Shown: positions 25,382 through 35,321, counted from the first letter of the stretch. The stretch: 64,000 nucleotides of DNA from Molanna angustata (GCA_963576475.1 OY754981.1:30232132-30296131), one strand, 5' to 3'. Notes: generated by a model from the sequence alone, not told the origin. Numbers and translations are program-made.

Positions 25382-25930
25382 GTACGTACAATTATGTATA
25401 TCTGTCAATATACCGTTTCTACATCAATATATATCCAAAGAAAGTAAAGGGCAGGCACTTGACGTCATGTCACCGCGTGGCACTGATATCCAAGTATTTG
25501 ATTACATACATAACTTACATACCTACGTAAAATACAGTACAGTAAGATAGCAACGACAGAAAACTATAAAAAGGTGGACATAAAGTTAGTTCACCATCAA
25601 ATACCGTCTATCGAATAGATCGAGTTTATTACCATAAGGAAATCTCTTCCGACCAACCAATTTTGGTATAATAGAATAAAGTTACTAAGAAGAAAAAAAA
25701 ATACAACAATTATCAGACTACAGCAATGAGGAAAGGAAGGACGCAGAAGGAATATTCAGAAATTATTTGAGATTTAACACAAATATTAGAAATTATTGCA
25801 ACTACATAATCAACCATTCAAAACAATAAGAAAAATCAACTAAATAAAAATACAACTGCAACACAGGAAATTGCTGTCATATAGGGAATATTACTTATCA
25901 TTGACCTGCTCACTTGAATTACAGAATTTA
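25382..25930. other. unassigned DNA with a LINE tail
   Basis: 25,630-25,662 carries the LINE 3' end motif on the minus strand (TTGGTTGGTCGGAAGAGATT). The rest is unassigned. Confidence 0.5.
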
Positions 25931-26262
25931 GGGCCGATCTTTCAATCGTCAAATAAACCACCAGATAGTTATCTGTCGAATAAATTAATTCCATAGTTTA
26001 TCTATCAAATAAAATGAAGGGCGTTTTTCAATGAACATTTATTCGCTAGGTTGTTAATGGTTAGTTAACTGACCCTTATTTTTATACCTGGTAACATTTC
26101 TATGTGTAATAGAGATGCATATATCAAAATCGTACGTGAGGGAAAGAGACAAGTTGCGCATGTGCTCATGTTAAAACATGCGGTTAAAATTTTGACAATT
26201 CGTCTGTTCCTAACCTGCATTCTGTGTTCGTGTGATCTTTACTGTTATTGCATATTGTCAAA

Positions 26263-26316
26263 ATGGACAAAAAAAGAGGAAGAGCACTTAATTTTACTGT
26301 TGCAATTCGTGAATGA
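26263..26316 (+). pseudogene. Harbinger Myb/SANT-like protein, N-terminal stub
   Basis: ATG at 26,263 opens MDKKRGRALNFT and stops after 17 codons at 26,316. A basic MxKKR start followed by NFT resembles the beginning of Myb/SANT-type accessory proteins of Harbinger elements, which bind the element ends and help the transposase. Everything downstream has been lost. The alternative frame (WTKKEEEHLILLLQ) also looks Myb-like, so the frame assignment is uncertain. Confidence 0.4.
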
Positions 26317-26521
26317 TGAGTGATAACAACTCGTGAGTAATAGATTTCGTCAGCCTAAAACGTCGAAGAAACTCTTGATCATCCCAATCATTGAAATGAT
26401 CTTTCCGCGGACGAACATTGTACTCCGGATTGAACTCGTTTATCATTTCGTATTCTTCCATGATTGAGATATCCTCAAGTATATCGAAATCCATGATAAA
26501 TAACCTTTCGGCGGGCTTCAA
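26294..26521 (-). pseudogene. Harbinger transposase, N-terminal stub
   Basis: A 75-codon frame on the minus strand. Its acidic start (FDILEDISIMEEYE) is followed by RPRKDHFNDWDDQEFLRRFR and LTKSITHELLSLIIHEL. The last two segments match the region just upstream of the DDE nuclease in Harbinger (DDE_Tnp_4) transposases: DxEFxxRFRLxK then LLxLIxxxL. The frame ends at the internal deletion junction, before any catalytic Asp. It cannot be active and would need a transposase from an autonomous relative. Confidence 0.75.
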
Positions 26522-26946
26522 TCAGCACAAAACACAACAACTGATCATAGAAAACGCTAACTTGCTTCATCTGACAGTTGTTATTTGACAGATAAGTTCC
26601 TATCTAGTGGTCTAACGCTCAGATAACTTTATAGGATAGATAGTAGGTTTATCTACCCAATAACTGCTATCCGAGAATTGAAAAACGCATTTTTTTTTAT
26701 TCGACCGATAAAGGCGTTATCTGTCGAATAAATTTTATCTGGTAGTTTATCTGACGATTGAAAGATCGGGCCTTAAAGATCAAATTTGTTGTGTATAAAT
26801 TTGTTATATGTATATAAGTACAATGCTCTTCTTTCGAACACGAATTTTTGACTCTAGAGAGTATCAGCGTTTGTTATATATTGTTTTATATTGAGTATGT
26901 AAATAACTTTACGTAAATACATTTTTTTGAAAAATATTAAAAATAC

Positions 26947-27165
26947 ATAGTAATTATGAAAATATATGGACAGATATATTCTACAAAGAATTTATTCAAC
27001 TTCCGACGACCGTTTCGGCTTATAAGGCCATAATCTACTGGTTCAACCAGCTGTCAAACAATCAACCAGTTGATTATGGCCTTATAAATCGAAACGGTCG
27101 TCGGCAGTTGAATAAATTCTTTGTAGAATATTATATGTTCATATTTTTTTCATAATTATTATGGA
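26947..27165. repeat. long palindrome, Penelope-like terminal sequence
   Basis: Arms of about 97-102 bp (26,947-27,043 and 27,064-27,165) around a 20-bp loop. Each arm contains GGCCTTATAA followed by [A/G][T/C]CGAAACGGTCGTCGG and then TTGAATAAATTCTTTGTAGA. A GAAAC...GTC string after a short hairpin resembles the ends of Penelope-like elements, some of which carry hammerhead ribozymes. Here the CUGAUGA core is degenerate (TTGATTA). No coding sequence remains. Confidence 0.7.
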
Positions 27166-27394
27166 ATTCTACAGTTTGGAAGCCGCATCAATCGACAGAT
27201 TGAAAACTGCTGATAAAAATACATAGTTTTTTAAGATTATGATAGAGGATGCGAGGAAAATGGAAGCAGAAGATGCAGAAAACAGACCCCAGTACCCCGT
27301 ATTCAATAACTATTGTAACTAAATTAAGTTATTTGGCGACAACTATACGTAATGTGAGTTGACACCACCATTGGAAAACGATATCAAACAGCAG

Positions 27395-27600
27395 GGTTAC
27401 TCACGACACGATCTTAATACGTTTTTATCCCGTCTTAATCTTAAAAATGTATAAATCAGTACTCGATCATAATCTAATCTCAATCTACATTCAATCCTAA
27501 AATATCGTTGACATCAAAGTTTATTACGAAATCGTCATTATTTTTGTATAAATTAACGTAATTCATCACTTAATTTTAATTGAAATGTTTTTAGTCTGAA
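27395..27600 (+). repeat. interspersed repeat family B, copy 2
   Basis: Ordered match to 5,565-5,725 in the same orientation (GATCTTAATACG, CTTAATCTTAAAAATGTATA, CTCGATCATAATCTAATCTC). Confidence 0.6.
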
Positions 27601-27847
27601 TCTTATCTAAATCAACTTGATGAGTAGCCCTGCAGCGAAGTTGGATATTAGCTAAGGTAGTAATACAATAAATAAATCGTAACAACTTAATTACACTGTA
27701 TTTAATCACTACTTGTCCTTACTGTGTGGATGTATGGTCAGGTGCCAAGGTTGATATTATCACATGTGACATGTGTTGTTTGTGTGTATTTACTACATGC
27801 TATGGATGGTGAGATCGTTAAAAACTACTCATAAAGCCGCACGAGTA

Positions 27848-27930
27848 GTATAGTATAGTATAGTATTGGTTTATCCTCTATAGGCTCCCAAGCAGAGCAT
27901 TCGGAGTCGTCATCGATTATAAACAAACAA
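27848..27930 (+). repeat. short repeat family F with (TATAC-like)n tail, copy 2
   Basis: Starts in AGTATAGTATAGTATAGTA, then TTGGTTTATCCTCTATAGGC and CAGAGCATTCGGAGTCGTCA. It is the reverse complement of 7,540-7,622. Confidence 0.7.
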
Positions 27931-28287
27931 ATTATTATTAAAAAATAAACAAAGACAAAATACGTGTAACATGTCCGTAACTATAAAACTAACTGAAGAC
28001 TTTACACTCAGGAACTCAGGAATAAGTTTAGGTTTTTTGTTCAACACCACCGTGAATAATAAATAATTATAATCTTTCATTTAAAAAACCGACTCAAAAA
28101 AAATCGAAATATTCGCCCATAACATGGGACACTAGCAATCTGTCGAACAGATTCAGGATGCCTTTGCGAATTGAAGAGTTGGATTATTTTCTCATGAATC
28201 ATATCATAATATACTGACCATATCTATATGGGGCCACCCCTGAGGTATAAATGAATTAAACACTTCCTAGCACCCCGCGCAACTGGC

Positions 28288-28322
28288 GAGATTATTGCCA
28301 TATGGAAATTTCTTCCAACTAA
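28288..28322 (-). mobile_element. LINE 3' UTR end fragment
   Basis: On the minus strand: TTAGTTGGAAGAAATTTCC, ATATGGCAATAAT. Short and diverged. Confidence 0.5.
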
Positions 28323-29100
28323 ATAAAAAAGCAATACTTGCGTGAGAAATGAATTTAAATGAATGTCTCCTCTGCTAGAGATCGACCCCAGAAAACCCGC
28401 ACAAAAGCCAAACGGCTTGAAAATCGGACAACGTGGTAAAGAATTATTGCTGAACGTACATAATAAAATCATATTGAATTGATAAATTTCTCCGATTAAA
28501 ATTTCAACTCGACTGAATCCCGAATAAACCCAGTGTCCAACAATTTACGTAATCCATTTGCGGTAAACAGTTATAGAGTAGTTATATTGTAAAATAAATG
28601 GATGGAAGTAAAGGATATGAATATTGAAATTTACTTATATTTCTAATAACCACCGACAACATCAATATTTAGAGCAACCACAATAACCAACACAAGCACT
28701 AAAGCACAATGCACCGAGAAATTTGATACCTGTAGACATTATCTAGAAAGAGAACTTGTACCAATACTACTAGGCATTGCAATTTATATTTAGAAATTAT
28801 ATATAAACAAGATCGATCGTTAGTTAGATCGTTATTAGAAATAATAAAATTAGAAAAAATAAAATTAATTTGAAAATATGTAAATATCATTAAAATCAAA
28901 TTGTAGTAAATAGTCGGCTAATTTGTGTCCGCCACATCAAATAGAGGTTTATTTCTGAGGAAAGTATGTAATGACTGAAATGTGATACAAATATAATAAC
29001 TATTTTCGTGTCAAATTTTTTAAACAATTTTAATTGTGTACCTACATTACTCATGATTTTCATAGATAGTAAAAAATGGATCTATGGATATATTAATAAA
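28323..29100. other. unassigned AT-rich DNA
   Basis: Nothing recognised. Confidence 0.5.
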
Positions 29101-29102
29101 AA

Positions 29103-29395
29103 AATAGAGGACACACTTTTCAAAATCTTCGCGTTGTAAATAATAAAAATATATTTGACGTCAATCCGTATCTACATTTATTACATTCATACTGCCACAT
29201 GTCAAACGCAGTTGTTTTATACAGAACATACATAATCTATTGTGAAACGATATAAATAGTACCTACTTAAATAATTACACCTGCATTGTCATCGGTGATA
29301 CACAAATTCTGAAAGTCTCGGAGATCTAACGGGAAGTTGGTTGAAAATCACAGATATTCAGGTGAAGTTAAATAAAAGTGTGTAAAAAGTAAAGA
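29103..29395 (+). repeat. interspersed repeat family D, copy 1
   Basis: Direct match to 37,412-37,755. Shared blocks are AGGACACACTTTTCA, ACGTCAATCCGTA, TTACATTCATACTGCCA, GCAGTTGTTTT, ACATAATCTATTGTGAAACG, ATATAAAT and ATACACAAATTCTGAAAGT. The TATTGTGAAACGATATAAA context resembles a promoter-like stretch, but no gene follows either copy. Confidence 0.75.
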
Positions 29396-30310
29396 GAAAA
29401 ACTATAATTTCCAACATTGGAAACTACACATATTATGTAGTTTGCAAGATATAGGGTTTAAATTTCGATAGCCTAACACTAAATTATCTATAGTAATAAC
29501 TCACACACCTCCAACCCCGCTCCACACTCCAATTTAGGTACTTAAGAGGCTATAGTAGGCTATATAGTGTATTTTAAAAATAATTTCCCTAATCCCATCA
29601 AAAGATACATCTTTGAAATAAGGAACAGTTTGTATGTACATCTTTATTCTATTGCATGGGTTTTTTGAATTTGTTTAATACTTTTCTTGTAAAATTAGTT
29701 TTAGGAAAACACTTTGTTTTTTTTTACTGTAAGTAACTAAAAAACTATGAAGTAGATTTTTACTTCAATCGAAAGAGAATATGAGTTTCTATCAGCTGAG
29801 TTTTTTTATAATTATAATATTTTAATAAATATTCTTCTTATTTAAAAAAAACTGTAAAATTTTACCAATTTTGCACGATAAAATGTTGTATATCACATAT
29901 CAGGTGAAAAACACCAGTTCTTTTATACAAGTAAGCAATAGTATATTATCATAAATCACCGCCTTTAACTTTAAGAGGAAGAAGAACATATTATATGAAA
30001 TAATAAATGATACTGTCTTGGTGCGCAGTCTAAAATACCGAATTCCTGCTTATGATATAAATAAAGCATGAAAGGTACGTGTGAATATGAAATATTCAGG
30101 AAAATAAGAAACTTCCGTAGGTTGATGTGAAATTTCGTGTGAACCTTCATGAGCCAAATAATTTTGAATATACATACCAACATAATATTTATGGTACGAA
30201 TGAATAAAAAACAGTTTAATTCCACGAGTATGAACAAACAGCGAAGAGTTTTTGCTACAGCTAACTTCAGGGGTTATAATAATATTGTAATAATGCACTG
30301 TACACATAAT
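29396..30310. other. unassigned AT-rich DNA
   Basis: Nothing recognised. AT-rich with short homopolymers. Confidence 0.5.
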
Positions 30311-30311
30311 T

Positions 30312-30475
30312 CATTCATTCTTACCATCAAACTCAGAACGGGTGGTGAACCTCATTGCTGAACTATGTGAGATGTTATTTTGCCTGTTGTATTTTCGATT
30401 ACCCGGCTCATAAGGAAGACCCGAAAACGACGATGATAGAAAAAAGTGGAAATACTATTCTTAGCCGGTGCCTCA
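30312..30475 (-). repeat. interspersed repeat family A, copy 3
   Basis: Partial copy with AGAACGGGTGGTGAACCTCA, TGTTATTTTGCCTGTTGTAT, TTCGATTACCCGG and ACTATTCTTAGCCGGTGCC. It lacks the GTGAGACGAGACT half seen in the other copies. Confidence 0.7.
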
Positions 30476-30711
30476 CATATATATTAATTTTACTATGATA
30501 GATATAGGCATGAATGGCCAAATATCAATAAAAAGTCGATCAAATTGCTGTAACTGTTGAAAAATAATGAATTGATAAAAAAATACGCTTCAAAAATATA
30601 TTTTATAAAAAGATAAAAAAAATCTATTTTTTTATACGTAATTTTGGTAAATGAACCATATTTTTTTAAAAAATGGATATTTCCTTGTAACAAGTACATA
30701 TACATCTTCCT

Positions 30712-30835
30712 ACATTCCCTAAACTAATCATAAATGCTTGTATTATAAGTGAACGAAATCGGTCGTGGCAGGATTCGAACTTGCGACCACTGTATTACTA
30801 ACCCAACTCGTTAACCACTCTGCTCTTTGTTTTTC
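30712..30835 (-). mobile_element. SINE-2 (second tRNA-like head)
   Basis: On the minus strand it reads AGAGCAGAGTGGTTAACGAG (A-box-like), then CGCAAGTTCGAATCCTGCCA (B-box), followed by CCGATTTCGTTCACTTATA and ACAAGCATTTATG. The post-tRNA body reappears in plus orientation at 51,507-51,573 joined to a different 5' end, which supports a dispersed family rather than a lone tRNA pseudogene. Confidence 0.65.
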
Positions 30836-31380
30836 TTAATGTAGTTGTACATGCACCCATTGAAGGGATATACACAATACTTATAAATACACACTACATA
30901 TAATATCGCTAAACGAGCTTAGTGCTCATAAGATATATACGCTGTCTACACATCACTTACTAATTATAATTATTTTTAATCGCGAATCAATAAAATCAAT
31001 TAGTTTGAATATAAGAGACATGCATTATTTTCGAGATATTGAAATTTTAATATACAATATTCGTGTTGAAAATGATAACAGACATATTCCGAGGAGTGAA
31101 GACAATAAATCCCGACACGAAAAATATTAATCAGAGAGATGTCGGTGAAAACTTTAAAACATCCAAGAATTTCAACTAAACACAACCATAATAATATTAC
31201 ACCTACTATTAATTTATTCGTACAATATAACGATACACTGAACACGCACCTAACGGACAAAGGCTGCATTATTTTAACAAGAGTATGAACAAAAAAATAA
31301 TTTTGAAATGAAAATGTTCAAAGCCATGTCATGCCTGAGATCGAGTAAGTGACTGCAGCGTGTATCGAACAATAAAGGTT
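30836..31380. other. unassigned AT-rich DNA
   Basis: Nothing recognised. Confidence 0.5.
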
Positions 31381-31421
31381 TTAAATTTAAAGATATAACT
31401 TTGTATTAACCACGTTTTTTG

Positions 31422-31480
31422 GTTGAAACGATGCGACCGGTTTCGGAACTAACTGTTCCCTCATCAGGCTAACTTTCAAC
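31422..31480 (-). ncRNA. hammerhead ribozyme, left arm
   Basis: Exact reverse complement of the right-arm motif at 32,198-32,256. See that entry for the structure. The two copies point outward from the spacer, so a plus-strand transcript contains one functional and one antisense copy. Confidence 0.75.
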
Positions 31481-31647
31481 TGAAACAGAATGTGACGACG
31501 TGCTTACAAGAAATCTATGGGGGCGGAGGTAGAGGTAGGGTGGGGGTACTTAGGGTTGGGTCTTGTGCAGGGTGGGTCCGATTGGCTGAAGGATTAGAAG
31601 TAAAAGGAAACATATTTAATAATGGACTGAAAGATAAATTTAACTGA

Positions 31648-32163
31648 TTGTTTATTATGTTCTTACCAAAAGACATAAGACCGGCATTTTACACTGACAA
31701 TAATATTGGAAAAAGTTTAATGAATTCCAAAGATAAAGATAATAAAATGGAAAACTCCGGCGTATACCAACTGACATGTGGAGACTGCTCTGCAGTCTAC
31801 ATAGGAAAAACAGGACGGAAATTTGAGACTAGAGTAAAAGAACATATTAGATGTATAAACAATGATAATTTTTCAGAATTCGCAGAACACTTAGTACTTA
31901 ATGATCATCAATTTAATATGCAATCGGGAACAAAAATTTTACACGTCAACAAAGTAGGTCTCCGTCTTGATAATTTAGAGTCGCTAGAAATTAAAAAGTG
32001 TATTAATTCAAAACAGAACATAATAAACAATCAGTTAAATTTATCTTTCAGTCCATTATTAAATATGTTTCCTTTTACTTCTAATCCTTCAGCCAATCGG
32101 ACCCACCCTGCACAAGACCCAACCCTAAGTACCCCCACCCTACCTCTACCTCCGCCCCCATAG
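31648..32163 (+). CDS. Penelope-like GIY-YIG endonuclease domain, fragment
   Basis: 171 codons. Residues 38-53 read GVYQLTCGDCSAVYIG, the GIY...YIG core with the CxxC insertion typical of Penelope proteins, then GKTGRKFETRVKEH with the conserved Arg and a downstream Glu (ESLEIKKCI, about 111-114). This domain nicks the target DNA for these retroelements. The N-terminal RT is absent. The first few codons lie in the left arm and the last 50 in the right arm, where the C-terminus becomes proline-rich (TLPLPPPP) because it reads through the C-rich block. The annotated start is simply the first ATG in frame. No promoter is visible. Confidence 0.7.
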   Translation: MFIMFLPKDIRPAFYTDNNIGKSLMNSKDKDNKMENSGVYQLTCGDCSAVYIGKTGRKFETRVKEHIRCINNDNFSEFAEHLVLNDHQFNMQSGTKILHVNKVGLRLDNLESLEIKKCINSKQNIINNQLNLSFSPLLNMFPFTSNPSANRTHPAQDPTLSTPTLPLPPPP

Positions 32164-32197
32164 ATTTCTTGTAAGCACGTCGTCACATTCTGTTTCA

Positions 32198-32256
32198 GTT
32201 GAAAGTTAGCCTGATGAGGGAACAGTTAGTTCCGAAACCGGTCGCATCGTTTCAAC
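32198..32256 (+). ncRNA. hammerhead ribozyme, right arm
   Basis: Core CTGATGA (32,211-32,217), a stem II hairpin (GGAAC-AGTTA-GTTCC), then GAAAC (32,234-32,238) and CGGTC. Stem III is the minimal A-C/G-U pair with a CG loop, as known in Penelope-type hammerheads. Stem I pairs GC/GC, has an internal loop, then GTTGAAA with TTTCAAC (7 bp). The predicted cut is after the C at 32,243. All required core bases are present. A one-base-pair-scale stem III suggests it works best as a dimer. Confidence 0.78.
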
Positions 32257-32297
32257 CAAAAAACGTGGTTAATACAAAGTTATATCTTTAAATTTAA

Positions 32298-32650
32298 TTT
32301 GTTAAATATGAACCACAAAGTTAACATTCAAACATTTGAAAATAAAGGTTTTGTAAAACAATATTATCCGTGTTGTATGAGAAGTTTTGGGAATCTGTAA
32401 ACATTATATATGAGAATAGAAGTAAACAGAAGGAAATCTTTGAGATATGAAGCAATGAATCAATAAATCAAAGAAGCAAGGAATTAACAAATAAAGAAAT
32501 GAATCTAGAAACGAAGCAATAATTCAAAACAGGAATGAATTAAAAAATTAAGCAATGAATCCATAAATGAATCAAGAACGAAGCAATGCATCAAGAAATA
32601 GAGCAATGAATCAAGGGAATCTCACAAACTATGAGTGTAATTTAAATAAT
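32298..32650. repeat. degenerate AAGCAATGAATCAA-type short tandem repeat
   Basis: From about 32,440 to 32,620, variants of AAGCAATGAATC(AA) recur every 10-25 bp in an A-rich context. The preceding 130 bp are unassigned. Confidence 0.6.
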
Positions 32651-32652
32651 AT

Positions 32653-32836
32653 TACTTCTCGGGCAACTAACATGAACTATGTATGTCAAATATTAATTAA
32701 ATGCACACCCAATAACATGTCACCACTTTCTGAAGACTTGATATTGATCTTCTCACAGATCCAATTAAAAACTGGGAATCGAATCTGGGACCATTGGATC
32801 AGCAGTCAGATACTTACCCAACTGAACAACGAATGA
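32653..32836 (-). mobile_element. SINE-1, diverged copy
   Basis: Minus strand: head remnant CTGACTGCTGATCCAATGG, body CACCCAATAACATG in plus sense, and end TTCTCGGGCAACTAACA in plus sense. The B-box and TCTGGATC regions are shortened. Confidence 0.8.
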
Positions 32837-33180
32837 TATTACAATGTGTACTTTCTCATTCATAACAAAAACTCATCAACAAAATTAGCCGTTTAAACGA
32901 CCACGTAGAGAAACAACCGCAAAACGTCTCATAGAATTTTCATAAATTGACATAAAGACCAAAATAGGATGGAAGACGACAAACAAAAAAATGCTCAACA
33001 AAGGCGAAAATTTCGACATTTGTGTTAAAAAAACAGCCAGAATATGATTATTAAGCATGGAAAAAGATTGACGATTTGAAAGCTTCAATAGTAATGAAGA
33101 CAATAAATAAGTAATAGAAAAAACGAAACCTTTAGATAACGATGAATAATCGGTCCAAAACTACAAAATAATATCGGGAA

Positions 33181-33735
33181 ATAGTCTAAGAGCGCGTGGA
33201 GGGTGGCAGATCCAAAGCTCACTCACCGACCTAACTAAAACTATTTTTGAAAACGCTACAGAATCTTCCTACATCAAACTCTTAAAAACTGCCCATGATC
33301 GTTCTACATAAAGGCAGACCATTCATCGAGTAATAACTAAAATCAAGGAAAAGCTTCCTTAGAATTACACCGCCCCCCCTTTAAAACTACCACCAGATAG
33401 GGCAAAGAAAGATCTTTGGCAAGCACAATACGGTAGAGATCAGATCGACCTGTCAGAAAGTTTGGGACCGGGATACCAACTACCCTACCTGACATGGAAG
33501 ACACTTAATAGATTACGCGTAGGTGTCTCCAGGTGCAAAGAGAACATGCCTAGGTGGGGTATAAGAGGATGTCTCCTGCAATTGCGACGAGATACAAACT
33601 GACGAACACCTCCTCATCTGTCGAGATATGCCAGTGAGGTGTAATGCAGAAGACCTGATGATGGTCAATGACAATGCCGTTGTGGCTGCTCTATTCTGGA
33701 GTGGGATGGCCTAGTGGTGAAGTGATCGAGTAATA
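33181..33735 (+). pseudogene. LINE ORF2 C-terminal region (Jockey/I-like)
   Basis: One frame reads LPPDRAKKDLWQAQYGRDQI and TWKTLNRLRVGVSRCKENM. After a frameshift near 33,560 another frame reads SCNCDEIQTDEHLLICRDMP, then AEDLMMVNDNAVVAALFW and a stop. The pattern RLRxGVxRC...CxCxExQTxxHLLxC is the zinc-knuckle tail behind the RT/RNase H of Jockey/I-type LINE proteins. Upstream (33,190-33,350) is weakly coding with stops. 5'-truncated and frameshifted, so dead. Confidence 0.75.
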
Positions 33736-34554
33736 AATAGAATATAGCCGCCACACCGAGCCATGAGACCAAGAGTAAGAAAAAATACCTCCTACAAAAG
33801 AAGCAAACATTGAAAATTTTTAATATATGCTACAATATGTTTAATGAATATTGATCCAGTTGGCTTAGTGATAATTTTATACCGAGATATAAGTTTTGAT
33901 TTAAAACCAAAATTCCACTAAATAAATCTTACTCCCGATTTTTCAAACAGACAACAATTACTTTTAGGCGGTCTGGAACAATCATCACAATATTGTGACT
34001 TTCATGTACAAACGTGCTTCTCAATTGTTTTCAAAACGGTTGTCTGTTTTATATTATCAATGAAGGACAATGACGAAGTTATCTGCAGAGTGAAGGAAGA
34101 TATTTCTTAGCTTGCCATATTTGAATGATGCGTTCCGTGAAAACAGCGAAACGACATTAGTGCACTCGTATGTCGGTTGGTATTGTAATAGAAAACAAAC
34201 CGTTGTTGCCCATAGACGGACGGAGCTGAGTAAATGCCCGATCGAGTATAGAGCGCTCAAGACATTCTTGATATAATCCAACGTCGTGAATTGGAGAACC
34301 GGAGAAAGTTACACACAATATAAAACAGCGAAATGGGTGAATAATGATTATTTTATTATGAAGAATGTGGATTGGACGGAAGACGGAACAGACTTGCAAT
34401 TAATCAAATCTAATTACCAAATCAATACAATGTAGTTTCAAATTAACTCATTATTTTTTTTAGCAAACATTTGATACGCATATATTCAATGTGAAAATTC
34501 CCGTAGGTACCTGAAAAAACCATGTCATAAAGTTGAACAAAATACCCTGACTAC
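33736..34554. other. unassigned DNA
   Basis: Nothing recognised. The 74- and 80-codon frames on the minus strand have no motif. Confidence 0.5.
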
Positions 34555-34739
34555 CAGGGGGCAAGTCTGATCAAACGGTGGAATCAAAACCATCATTATA
34601 ACCCATATCATGGTTATAGTTATGTTATGGAGTTCTATAATATCTTAAGATATTATAAAACTCCATAAGATAATTATATCCATGATATGGGTTATCATGA
34701 CTGTTTTAATTCCATCGCTTGACCAGACTTGCCCCCCTG
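34555..34739. mobile_element. 185-bp foldback MITE
   Basis: The whole element is a palindrome. Ends are CAGGGGGCAAGTCTG and CAGACTTGCCCCCCTG. Inner arms pair through AACCCATATCATG/CATGATATGGGTT and GGAGTTCTATAATATC/GATATTATAAAACTCC to a central TTAA. A CAGGG start is common in hAT elements, but no 8-bp target duplication is seen, so the superfamily is open. An RNA of it would form one long hairpin. Confidence 0.85.
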
Positions 34740-34779
34740 AATTGCAGTCTTTAGGCTTTCAGTTGTAACATTGACTACT

Positions 34780-35180
34780 TTGTTTCGCAGAGCCAATAAA
34801 CAGGTAAAAAACTTCCCTTGGAAAAATCTTGTTATGATATTACGTTGTCTATCTCATTAAACATCTTCAAGAAGAGGCTAAAGCAAAAATATTTATCTGA
34901 CAACCTGATTACATCTTCCTCTCTTCCTTTTCTTATCCTTTAGTTTTCCTATCATTGCTATGATTTGTTCTTATATGCTATTTTATTTGTTTTTTCTTTT
35001 TTGTTTTTACTTTTCTTCTGCTATCTTTATTTATTTTGTAATGTGATTAACTTATTACCATAGTTCACATGGTTTTGTATATTTAACATTTACTCTGGTT
35101 GGATTGAAGAAATTGCCATCAGGCAATAAGCCCGCCAGTGTTTAATTATATGTACAAGATTCAAATTAATAAATAAAACG
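34780..35180 (+). mobile_element. LINE 3' end: coding tail plus UTR
   Basis: TTTCGCAGAGCCAATAAACA and a frame LNIFKKRLKQKYLSDNL match the LINE C-terminus. A T-rich 3' UTR follows, then GGTTGGATTGAAGAAATTGC and CATCAGGCAATAAGCCCGCC, with a TAAATAAA tail. This links the coding remnants in the window to the solitary 3' ends at 19.55, 24.25, 25.63, 28.3, 60.26 and 61.8 kb. Confidence 0.7.
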
Positions 35181-35194
35181 GCTATATATAATAA

Positions 35195-35292
35195 AAATTA
35201 AACACTGTTTTTTTTCTACAATTATTTTATCCCTATCCAGGCGAAACCATCGTCCTGAATAGGAATAATTGAAGAAAAAAACGCTGTCAGTG
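35195..35292. repeat. imperfect palindrome
   Basis: Arms AACACTG(T)n...CAATTATT and AATAATTGAAG(A)n...CGCTGTCAGTG flank CCTATCCAGGCGAAACCATC. The CCAGGCGAAAC string recalls the Penelope-end hairpin plus GAAAC seen at 42.48 kb, but homology is unproven. Confidence 0.5.
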
Positions 35293-35321
35293 TGAAAAAA
35301 ATAAAAAAGCTATAATTGTCG

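Larger units (their letters stand above)
25931..26772. mobile_element. non-autonomous PIF/Harbinger element
   Basis: The 842-bp element is flanked by TTA on both sides (25,928-25,930 and 26,773-26,775), the target duplication typical of PIF/Harbinger. Terminal inverted repeats of about 37 bp (GG[G/C]CCGATCTTTCAATCGTC, then A[A/G]ATAAAC) have about three mismatches. Subterminal regions carry repeated TTATCTGTCGAATAA-like motifs in both orientations. Inside lie the start of a transposase (minus) and the start of a Myb-like gene (plus), converging at about 26,300. A central deletion probably removed the rest of both genes. Confidence 0.88.
31381..32297 (+). mobile_element. Penelope-like fragment between 283-bp inverted arms
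   Basis: Arms 31,381-31,663 and 32,015-32,297 are reverse complements in perfect register (paired positions always sum to 63,678), with no difference noticed by eye. The 351-bp spacer holds most of a Penelope-type GIY-YIG endonuclease domain. Each arm carries a complete hammerhead motif and a G-rich/C-rich block (GGGGGCGGAGG...). No RT is present. Penelope-like elements are known to have terminal repeats in direct or inverted arrangement and sometimes hammerheads. The near identity of the arms implies a recent origin or gene-conversion-like maintenance. Confidence 0.85.

Noticed and set aside
31381..32297. Simple DNA transposon with very long TIRs
   Set aside because: The spacer encodes a Penelope-type GIY-YIG domain and the arms carry hammerheads, both typical of retroelements.
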